A stretch of 49,511 bases of DNA from Oxalicibacterium solurbis (GTDB taxonomy: Bacteria; Pseudomonadota; Gammaproteobacteria; Burkholderiales; Burkholderiaceae_D): assembly GCF_014635845.1 (NCBI RefSeq), contig NZ_BMDP01000005.1:1-49511 (forward strand), written 5' to 3'. Within the stretch, counting starts at the first letter, position 1. Each line of letters starts with the position of its first letter. The translations under genes and the position numbers were made by a program. The notes beneath the pieces were generated by a model, which did not search any database, was not told the DNA's origin, and saw only the letters and a program-made list of their open reading frames with translations. Positions 42,685 through 49,511 of the stretch are shown here, piece by piece.

Positions 42685-45600
42685 TCCCGCGCATCATCCG
42701 TATCTCGATCGAGCAACGCTTCTGGGTCATGCTTGGCGCGATCGCCATTGCTGTCTGGGGCGTCTGGTCGGTTGGCAAGACGCCTCTGGACGCGCTCCCG
42801 GACCTGTCGGATACGCAGGTCATCATCCGCGCCCAATTTCCCGGTAAAGCCCCGCAGCTGGTCGAGGATCAAGTCACCTATCCGCTGACCACTGCGCTGC
42901 TTGCCGTGCCAGGTGCAAAGACTGTTCGTGGCTACTCCTTCTTTGGCGACTCCTTCGTTTACGTCCTGTTCGACGATGCCACTGACCAGTACTGGGCGAG
43001 ATCGCGCGTACTGGAATACCTGAGTCAAGTGCAAAGCCGCCTTCCACCGGGAGTCAAGACCGAGCTCGGTCCTGATGGCACGGGCGTGGGCTGGATCTAC
43101 GAGTACGCGCTGGTTGACCGCACCGGCCAGCACGACTTGAGCCAATTGCGCACCTTGAACGACTGGTTCCTGAAATTCGAGCTGAAGACCGTACCGGACG
43201 TCTCGGAAGTCGCAAGCATCGGCGGCATGGTCAAGCAGTACCAGGTCGTGCTTGACCCCGACAAGCTGCGCGCATTCGGCATTTCGCAAGCCAAGGTGCT
43301 GGAAGCGCTGGATAAAGGAAACCAGGAGTCTGGTGGCTCGGTTGTGGAAATGGCAGAAACCGAATACATGGTGCGTTCTCACGGTTATCTGCATACGCTG
43401 GACGACTTCCGCAACGTCGTCATCAAGGCCAATAATGCCGGCACGCCCGTCCTGTTACGTGATGTGGCGACCGTCCGATTGGGTCCTGAAATGCGGCGCG
43501 GCATTGCCGAATTGAATGGTGAAGGCGAAGTGGCCGGTGGCGTCGTCGTCATGCGGTCGGGGAAAAATGCGCTAGAAACCATCAAGGCAGTCAAAGCCAA
43601 AATGGCATCGCTGCGGTCTTCCCTTCCTGCCGGCGTGGAAGTGGTGACCACCTATGACAGGTCGACCTTGATCAAGGCCGCGGTAAGCAACCTGACGCAC
43701 AAGTTGATTGAGGAATTCATAGTCGTTGCATTGGTATGCGCGATCTTCCTGTTTCATCTGCGAAGCGCCTTCGTCGCAATCGTATCGCTTCCCCTTGGCG
43801 TCCTGGCTGCTTTCATTGTCATGCGATATCAGGGAGTGAATGCCAATCTGATGTCGCTAGGCGGCATCGCGATCGCCATCGGCGCCATGGTCGACGCTGC
43901 CATTGTGATGATAGAAAACGCGCACAAGCGCCTTGAGGCCTATGGCCACCAGTATCCGGATCGTCCGCTGGAGGGAAAGGCGCGCTGGGATTTGATTGCG
44001 GAGGCAGCAAGTGAAGTCGGGCCAGCGCTGTTTTTCTCGCTTCTCATCGTCACGCTGTCGTTCGTGCCGGTATTCGCGCTTGAGGCGCAAGAGGGCAAGC
44101 TGTTCGCTCCCCTCGCCTATACGAAAACCTACACGCTGGCTGCCGCAGCCGGACTGGCCATCACGCTCATCCCGGTTCTCATGGGATACATGATCCGGGG
44201 ACGCATCCCGAGCGAAGCGTCGAATCCGATCAACCGGATTTTAATCAACGCATACCGGCCGGCGCTGGATCTCAGCTTGCGGCATCCTGTCTGGACACTG
44301 TCGATCGCTGTGCTGGCGCTCGTGTTGACCGCCATTCCTGTGTCGCGCCTGGGCGGCGAGTTTCTTCCGCCGCTGGATGAGGGCGATTTGCTGTACATGC
44401 CGTCGGCCTTGCCGGGATTGTCCGCCTCAAAGGCGGCCGAGCTGCTGCAGCAGACCGACCGCCTGATCAAAACCGTGCCGGAAGTTGCGACCGTATTCGG
44501 CAAGGCGGGCCGGGCCGAATCCGCCACCGACCCTGCCCCGCTGGAAATGTTCGAGACCACTATCCAGTTCAAGCCTAAAGACCAATGGCGGCCGGGAATG
44601 ACGCAAGCCAAGCTGATTGAGGAACTGGATCGCGTCGTGAAAGTGCCGGGACTGTCCAACGTATGGGTGCCGCCCATCCGCAACCGGATCGACATGCTGT
44701 CCACCGGGATCAAGACACCGGTCGGGGTCAAGGTATCCGGCCCGGACCTGGCCGTTATCCAAACGGTGACAGAGCAAATCGAATCTGCGGTGAAATCAGT
44801 TCCCGGCGTGACCTCCGCCCTTGCAGAACGCGTCAGCGGCGGGCGTTACATCGATATCGATATCGACCGTCTGCGCGCGGCGCGCTACGGGCTTTCCATC
44901 ACCGACATTCAATCGGTCATTTCGTCGGCCATCGGCGGCGAAAACGTGGGCGAAGTGGTCGACGGACGACAACGGTTTCCCATCAATGTACGTTACCCGC
45001 AAGCCTACCGCGATTCCGTACAGACGCTGCGATATCTGCCGATCGTAACCGATGCTGGTGCGCAGATCCGTCTGGCCGACGTCAGCGATATCAAGATCAT
45101 TGACGGCCCGCCGATGATACGTAGCGAGAATGCCCGTCTATCCGGTTGGGTCTACGTCGACGTTCGCGGGGTGGATCTCAGCACTGCCGTCAAGGACATG
45201 CAAGCTGCTGTATCCCAGAAAGTGAAGCTTCCGCCAGGCTATGCGATTGGCTGGTCAGGTCAGTTCGAATATCTGCAGCGCGCCGCAGACAAGCTCGAAA
45301 CGGTGATACCGCTGACCTTGGGCGTAATCTTTATTCTGCTCTACCTGGCGTTTCGCTCGTTCTCGGAAGCGGCACTATTGATGTTGACCGTTCCTTTTGC
45401 CCTGATCGGCGGTTTCTGGTTTATCTGGCTGCTGGGACACGCGGTCTCCGTCGCCACCGCAGTCGGTTTTATTGCATTGGCGGGGCTGGCGGCAGAGTTC
45501 GGCGTCGTCATGCTTGTGTATCTGCGGAATGCGCTGAACGAACGACTTGCCTCCGGACGTGCGCTCGACAAAGGCTTGATCGAAGAAGCGATTCGTGAAG

Positions 45601-45833
45601 GAGCCGTGTTGCGTGTTCGTCCAAAAGCCATGACCGTTGCCGTCATTCTGGCTGGCCTTATTCCCATCATGATCGGTAGCGGTGCGGGCTCCGAAATCAT
45701 GCAGCGTATTGCCGCGCCCATGGTGGGCGGCATGGTAACCGCCCCCCTGCTATCGCTTTTTGTTATCCCCGCAGCATGGCGCCTGCTTCAAGAGCGCAAA
45801 TTGAAATCAACCCAACCAAAGGAGTCAATATGA
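42681..45833 (+). CDS. cusA: CusA, HME-RND Cu(I)/Ag(I) efflux pump
   Basis: 1050 residues and twelve membrane helices. The TM4 signature [20 protein letters not shown] (then ENAHK) belongs to HME4, the Cu/Ag type. Methionine-lined pore segments ([22 protein letters not shown]) fit the CusA Met relay. With CusB and CusC it exports Cu(I)/Ag(I) from the periplasm or cytoplasm to the outside. Intact; the stop overlaps the cusF start (ATGA). Confidence 0.95.
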   Translation: MIPRIIRISIEQRFWVMLGAIAIAVWGVWSVGKTPLDALPDLSDTQVIIRAQFPGKAPQLVEDQVTYPLTTALLAVPGAKTVRGYSFFGDSFVYVLFDDATDQYWARSRVLEYLSQVQSRLPPGVKTELGPDGTGVGWIYEYALVDRTGQHDLSQLRTLNDWFLKFELKTVPDVSEVASIGGMVKQYQVVLDPDKLRAFGISQAKVLEALDKGNQESGGSVVEMAETEYMVRSHGYLHTLDDFRNVVIKANNAGTPVLLRDVATVRLGPEMRRGIAELNGEGEVAGGVVVMRSGKNALETIKAVKAKMASLRSSLPAGVEVVTTYDRSTLIKAAVSNLTHKLIEEFIVVALVCAIFLFHLRSAFVAIVSLPLGVLAAFIVMRYQGVNANLMSLGGIAIAIGAMVDAAIVMIENAHKRLEAYGHQYPDRPLEGKARWDLIAEAASEVGPALFFSLLIVTLSFVPVFALEAQEGKLFAPLAYTKTYTLAAAAGLAITLIPVLMGYMIRGRIPSEASNPINRILINAYRPALDLSLRHPVWTLSIAVLALVLTAIPVSRLGGEFLPPLDEGDLLYMPSALPGLSASKAAELLQQTDRLIKTVPEVATVFGKAGRAESATDPAPLEMFETTIQFKPKDQWRPGMTQAKLIEELDRVVKVPGLSNVWVPPIRNRIDMLSTGIKTPVGVKVSGPDLAVIQTVTEQIESAVKSVPGVTSALAERVSGGRYIDIDIDRLRAARYGLSITDIQSVISSAIGGENVGEVVDGRQRFPINVRYPQAYRDSVQTLRYLPIVTDAGAQIRLADVSDIKIIDGPPMIRSENARLSGWVYVDVRGVDLSTAVKDMQAAVSQKVKLPPGYAIGWSGQFEYLQRAADKLETVIPLTLGVIFILLYLAFRSFSEAALLMLTVPFALIGGFWFIWLLGHAVSVATAVGFIALAGLAAEFGVVMLVYLRNALNERLASGRALDKGLIEEAIREGAVLRVRPKAMTVAVILAGLIPIMIGSGAGSEIMQRIAAPMVGGMVTAPLLSLFVIPAAWRLLQERKLKSTQPKESI

Positions 45834-46192
45834 AACATTTGCCTATCGTCATCGCAGTCGTCGCCGCCCTTGCGGCATCGAGCAGTTTCGCCCAGCAATC
45901 GCATCAAGGTATGGATATGGGAGGCATGAAAATGGATGGCACATCATCCATGGGCACCAGCTATCCCTTGACTACGGGTGAAGTAAAGGCTGTGAACAAG
46001 GAGCGGCAAATGATCACGCTCAAGCACGCAGCGATCAAGAGCGCGACAGTGGAAATGTCGCCAATGACAATGGCGTTTCCAGTGAAAGACGCTGCCATGC
46101 TCAAGAACGTCAAGGTCGGTGATACAGTGAAGTTCACCGTTGAGAACGTAAAGGGACAGGCGATGGTGACTGTGCTGGATCCACAGACATAA
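45830..46192 (+). CDS. cusF: CusF, periplasmic Cu(I)/Ag(I) metallochaperone
   Basis: 120 residues from the ATG at 45830 (AAGGAG 7 nt upstream). Signal peptide ending in SFA, Met/His tail segment ([18 protein letters not shown]) and an OB-fold with [20 protein letters not shown], giving the His and Met ligands. The Trp of E. coli CusF is replaced in MSPMTM. It hands Cu(I) to CusB. Last gene of cusCBAF. Confidence 0.92.
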   Translation: MKHLPIVIAVVAALAASSSFAQQSHQGMDMGGMKMDGTSSMGTSYPLTTGEVKAVNKERQMITLKHAAIKSATVEMSPMTMAFPVKDAAMLKNVKVGDTVKFTVENVKGQAMVTVLDPQT

Positions 46193-46492
46193 CGCACTTC
46201 TATCGTAATTTTTGCGATTTTTTATGCTCGCAAAAGCTCGCCTTGGCAGCTTCCCACGGTCTAGTCATGCGCTATTCGGTCAGGAAACTGTTTGGGGCGA
46301 GCAGACAACGAAAAACGATAGCGAGACTATCGCAGAGATGCCACGCACTCTCTTGTGGCCGGCGGCAACAGGCCGCATCCCCGGCCGAGACACACATAGG
46401 CCAGCATCTATTTGATCAAGTTGACTTTGGAACACCTCATTGGCAGTGTATCAATTTTTTTCAAAATTGACTGCGTATGGCGGGAGCATAGT
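46193..46492. other. intergenic region between cusF and tnpA
   Basis: About 300 bp. A weak terminator-like ATCGT...GCGAT with a TTTTTT tail lies at 46202-46222. A 67-codon open frame (46212-46415) has Arg/Ser/Gln-rich composition and no recognisable motif; it is probably not a gene. The rest is presumably the tnpA promoter region, but no convincing -35/-10 pair stands out. Confidence 0.4.
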
Positions 46493-49456
46493 TTGAGCAG
46501 CATCCATGAAACGGCTTACCCACGCTTCAAGCCGGACTTGACCCAGCGTGAATTAGAAGAAATCTATACACCAAATGAGACTGAACAGCGTTTTGCACGC
46601 CGACTTAGTCGTAGCAATGCTTCACGGCTGTATTTGATGGTTCTGTTGAAAACCGTTCAACGGCTGGGTTATTTCCCGATGTTCGCGGAAGTGCCAGAAG
46701 CCATCGTGACTTTTATCACTAAATCCATTGGCGTACCCCCGGTACCGTTACGCGCAATGGTGGCGGAAGAGAAATCGCGCTCTCGGCGTGATTTTATCGA
46801 TGTAATCCGTACATATTTGAAGATCCAGCCAATCTCAAAAGAGACGGACAAGGCAATCGAGTTGGCGGCAACGCAAGCCGCCCAAACCAAACAAGAATTG
46901 GCAGACATCATCAATGTCGTTATCGAAGAATTGATACGTCAGCGCTACGAACTTCCTGCATTCAGCCGCTTGAATCGCGCCGCATTTCGAATTCGAAATC
47001 ACGTCAATGAACAATACTTTCACACACTGGCTGATCCATTGCCATCAGCCGTCATCAACCAGTTCGATGCCATGCTGATTCTCTCCCCCGGCCAGTTAAT
47101 CACCGGTTGGCAACAAATAAAACAAGATCCGAGAAAGCCGACCAACACCGAAGTCCGCCAATATCTCGAGCGTGTGAAATGGCTCAAAAGCTGGGCTTGC
47201 GGATTGCCACAAGTTGACCATATTCCGGTGGCCAAGCGCACACAATATGTCAACGAAGCACGTGCGCTGGATGCAGCAGATCTAAAGGCCATGCAGCAGA
47301 ACAAGCGCTATGCGTTGATGGTGTTGTTATTTCATTCGCAATTGAGTAAAGCACTAGACGATGCAGTCGATATGTTTATCCGCAAAATGCGAAAAATCCA
47401 TACCGGTGCGGTAGAACAACTGCAACTGTATTATTTGGAACACCAAAAGCGTACGGAAAAACTCGTTTCGCAATTGCGTGATGTGCTTGAAGCGTTTCAA
47501 GAGGGAGAAACCGATCAAGAACGAGGCAAACGGATTGCCATTGCCATGCATGGCGATCCCGAAAGCCTTCTCGCCGAATGCGAGGAGCACATGGCCTATG
47601 CAGGAAACAATTATCTTCCGTTTATGTTGGCGCCATACCAGACACAACGGCCTTTGTTGCTGAACTGCTTGAGTCTGCTTGACCTGGAATCCACATCTGC
47701 CGACGTGTCTCTCATAGAGGCGATTCGGTTTGTTCTGGCGAATCGACAAAGCCACAAAGAATGGTTATCGATCGTTGGCACGAATATCAACTTGAAATGG
47801 CTCCCGGAAAAATGGCGGCGGCCTGTGACTGGCCAAAAATCGGGCGCTGTCATAGAAATCAACCGCAAGTACTTTGAACTCTGTGTTTTAACCGAAGCAA
47901 TGCAGGAACTGCAGTCGGGCGATCTTTATGTGTCCAATAGCGATCAATATAGTGACTACCGCACCCAGCTAGTCGACTGGGATACCTATGAAGCCCAAGT
48001 CACAGAATATGGGGCGATGCTTGATTTCCCTACTGATTCCAAACAATTTGTCAGCAACCTCAAAAAATGGTTTTCTGACACAGCTTTCCGCGTCGATCAG
48101 GGTATGCCAAACAACGAGCATCTTGATTTAAACGGCAATGAAATCGTCTTGAAAAAACACGGCAAGGACACCAAACCTGCAGCTCTGGACCATATCGACA
48201 AAGAGATTACGGCGCGCCTTCCAGAAAAGAATATCCTCGACATCCTGGTTGAATCAGAGACGTGGCTCGATCTTCACAAACAGTTCGGAACCTTATCTGG
48301 CTTTGAAGCCAAAATTGACGATCCGCGTAAGCGATTCGTCACGACATTGTTTTGTTATGGCTGCAATCTCGGCCCTACTCAAACGGCGCGATCGGTCAAA
48401 GGGCTAAGCCGTAAGCAAGTAGCCTGGTTAAATTTGCACCATATAACTGAGGAGCGATTGGAAAAGGCAACTGTTCAAGTTATCAACGCCTATAACAAAT
48501 TCGCACTCCCCAAGTTCTGGGGATCTGGAAAAAGTGCGTCGGCCGATGGCACCAAATGGAACATGTATGAGCAGAACTTACTGTCCGAATACCATATTCG
48601 GTATGGCGGATATGGTGGAATCGGGTATTACCACGTCTCAGACATGTATATCGCCTTATTCAGCCACTTTATCCCTTGTGGGGTCTACGAGGCTATCTAC
48701 ATTCTGGACGGTCTTATCAAGAACGAATCGGATATTCAGCCTGATACGCTGCATGGTGACACGCATGCTCAGAGCGCACCGGTCTTCGGCTTGGCATATC
48801 TGCTGGGTATCAATTTGATGCCGCGTATTCGTCAGCTGAAAAAACTGGTTTTTTACAAGCCAGAACGAGGCGTACGGTATGAACATATTAATGGCCTGTT
48901 CAGTGAAGCCGTCAATTGGGAAATTATCGAGACCCATTTGCCAGATATGTTACGCATTGCCTTATCGATTAAAGCCGGCAAAATCACGCCATCGACGATC
49001 CTACGGCGGCTCGGGACTGCAAGCCGAAAAAATAAGCTTTATTTTGCCTTCCGTGAGTTGGGGCGCGTGGTCAGAACAGAGTTTCTGTTGAAATATATTA
49101 GCGACCTCGATCTGCGCAAAACTATCAACGCAGCGACAAACAAGAGTGAAGAATTCAATCAATTCATCAAGTGGCTATTTTTTGGCAATCAGGGCGTGAT
49201 TGCTGAAAATGTCCGTCATGAGCAACGTAAGGTAGTGAAATACAATCAGTTGGTGGCCAATCTGGCAATTTTGCACAATGTCGAGGCAATGACGGGCGTG
49301 CTGAAGGATATGCAGGAAGAGGGACTGCCCATAACCGAGGAAGTGTTGGCCTCTTTGGCGCCATATCGTACTGAACATATCAACCGATTCGGGGATTACA
49401 CCTTAGATTTTGATCGAGTGGTTCCGCCAATGAACTACAAGACAAAAATTATTTAA
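46493..49456 (+). CDS. tnpA: Tn3-family transposase TnpA
   Basis: About 987 residues from a TTG at 46493 (GGGAG 7 nt upstream, residues then SSIHETAYPRFKPDLTQREL); an in-frame start at 46412 would add 27 atypical residues. N-terminal DNA-binding region and C-terminal DDE catalytic core with SADGTKWNMYEQNLLSEYHI, the HGDTHAQSAPVFGLAYLLGI segment, and the C-terminal helix region FNQFIKWLFFGNQGVI. It cuts and joins the 40-bp terminal repeats in replicative transposition. Full length with no internal stop. Confidence 0.95.
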   Translation: MSSIHETAYPRFKPDLTQRELEEIYTPNETEQRFARRLSRSNASRLYLMVLLKTVQRLGYFPMFAEVPEAIVTFITKSIGVPPVPLRAMVAEEKSRSRRDFIDVIRTYLKIQPISKETDKAIELAATQAAQTKQELADIINVVIEELIRQRYELPAFSRLNRAAFRIRNHVNEQYFHTLADPLPSAVINQFDAMLILSPGQLITGWQQIKQDPRKPTNTEVRQYLERVKWLKSWACGLPQVDHIPVAKRTQYVNEARALDAADLKAMQQNKRYALMVLLFHSQLSKALDDAVDMFIRKMRKIHTGAVEQLQLYYLEHQKRTEKLVSQLRDVLEAFQEGETDQERGKRIAIAMHGDPESLLAECEEHMAYAGNNYLPFMLAPYQTQRPLLLNCLSLLDLESTSADVSLIEAIRFVLANRQSHKEWLSIVGTNINLKWLPEKWRRPVTGQKSGAVIEINRKYFELCVLTEAMQELQSGDLYVSNSDQYSDYRTQLVDWDTYEAQVTEYGAMLDFPTDSKQFVSNLKKWFSDTAFRVDQGMPNNEHLDLNGNEIVLKKHGKDTKPAALDHIDKEITARLPEKNILDILVESETWLDLHKQFGTLSGFEAKIDDPRKRFVTTLFCYGCNLGPTQTARSVKGLSRKQVAWLNLHHITEERLEKATVQVINAYNKFALPKFWGSGKSASADGTKWNMYEQNLLSEYHIRYGGYGGIGYYHVSDMYIALFSHFIPCGVYEAIYILDGLIKNESDIQPDTLHGDTHAQSAPVFGLAYLLGINLMPRIRQLKKLVFYKPERGVRYEHINGLFSEAVNWEIIETHLPDMLRIALSIKAGKITPSTILRRLGTASRKNKLYFAFRELGRVVRTEFLLKYISDLDLRKTINAATNKSEEFNQFIKWLFFGNQGVIAENVRHEQRKVVKYNQLVANLAILHNVEAMTGVLKDMQEEGLPITEEVLASLAPYRTEHINRFGDYTLDFDRVVPPMNYKTKII

Positions 49457-49471
49457 ATCAAAAAGTTAGGT

Positions 49472-49511
49472 GGGATTTTGGCAAATTTTGCAAGAATCCC
49501 GGCCGTCCCTC
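49472..49511 (-). repeat. right terminal inverted repeat (IRR) of the Tn3-superfamily element
   Basis: Read inward on the minus strand: GAGGGACGGCCGGGATTC, then TGCAAAATTTG and CCAAAAT. It lies 15 bp after the tnpA stop and ends exactly at the last base of the window. Confidence 0.92.

Larger units (their letters stand above)
2..49511. mobile_element. Tn4651/Tn5041-type Tn3-superfamily transposon carrying metal resistance
   Basis: The first and last 40 bases form an inverted repeat with 34 of 40 positions identical (mismatches at positions 5, 6, 19, 31, 37 and 38). A Tn3-type transposase gene ends 15 bp inside the right repeat. A tyrosine recombinase of TnpS type and a KfrA-like coiled-coil protein of TnpT type lie internally, a pair known from the Tn4651 subgroup, in which tnpS/tnpT replace a serine resolvase. 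Everything between is cargo: As, Pb/Cd-type, Zn/Co/Cd and Cu resistance plus two nested IS21-type elements. The flanking target duplication (normally 5 bp) cannot be seen because the window ends at the element boundary. Confidence 0.9.

Noticed and set aside
46212-46415. 67-codon open frame before tnpA
   Set aside because: No ribosome site, no family motif and unusual composition; treated as intergenic.
1-49511. tRNA, rRNA or integron attC sites
   Set aside because: No cloverleaf-like or attC-like sequences were recognised by eye; a covariance-model scan would be decisive.

Overview
The window is essentially one complete, very large transposon of the Tn3 superfamily. A 40-bp terminal inverted repeat (34 of 40 positions identical) begins at base 2 and ends at base 49511. 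A Tn3-type transposase (tnpA, 46493-49456) abuts the right end. A tnpT/tnpS-like cointegrate-resolution pair (15771-16784 and 18806-19777) is the hallmark of the Tn4651/Tn5041 branch. Moderate GC content, czcICBAD and cusCBAF gene orders like those of Cupriavidus, and the copper gene set suggest a metal-exposed betaproteobacterium (Burkholderiales). The host assignment is inference only.

Left third (1-15770): two transposons with IS21-type ends sit inside the Tn4651-type element. Element 1 (397-11087, 10.7 kb) carries istA/istB. It also carries a HAD phosphatase-fold gene with an unknown partner, arsH next to wrecked arsC and arsB remnants, and a lead/cadmium-type module: a pbrT-like permease, a MerR regulator, a CDF-like transporter with three metal-binding repeats, and lspA. 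Element 2 (11737-15352, 3.6 kb) has the same kind of ends but no transposase. It carries a DEDDh exonuclease with an unknown partner and arsR-arsI-arsC followed by a truncated acr3. Each element is bounded by arrays of about 24-bp repeats starting 5'-TGA and by a perfect 6-bp target duplication (ATGTCC and CTTTAG). Element 1 has split a HAD gene whose halves (159-396 and 11088-11284) rejoin in frame when the element is removed.

Resolution module (15593-19777): a tiny YHYH-like secreted peptide, tnpT, a palindrome-rich candidate resolution site, then an operon of an unknown protein, an XRE-ImmA/IrrE protein and tnpS. The XRE/ImmA pair lies between tnpT and tnpS and is translationally coupled to the recombinase.

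Right part (19830-46192): metal efflux. On the minus strand lies czcI-C-B-A and a frameshifted czcD (Zn/Co/Cd export). On the plus strand, starting from a CueR-type operator at 27029, lies a long copper region. It holds small His/Met/Cys-rich secreted proteins, a TolC lipoprotein, two multicopper oxidases, copC, copD, CusF-like proteins, a Csp-type copper store, a copZ remnant, a P1B-ATPase, copB, copG and a complete cusCBAF efflux system. The genes cover cytoplasmic export (ATPase), periplasmic oxidation and sequestration (MCOs, CopC, CusF) and trans-envelope export (CusCBA, CzcCBA). Apart from ArsR and the PbrR-like MerR, no metal-responsive regulator is encoded, so copper and zinc control probably comes from the host.
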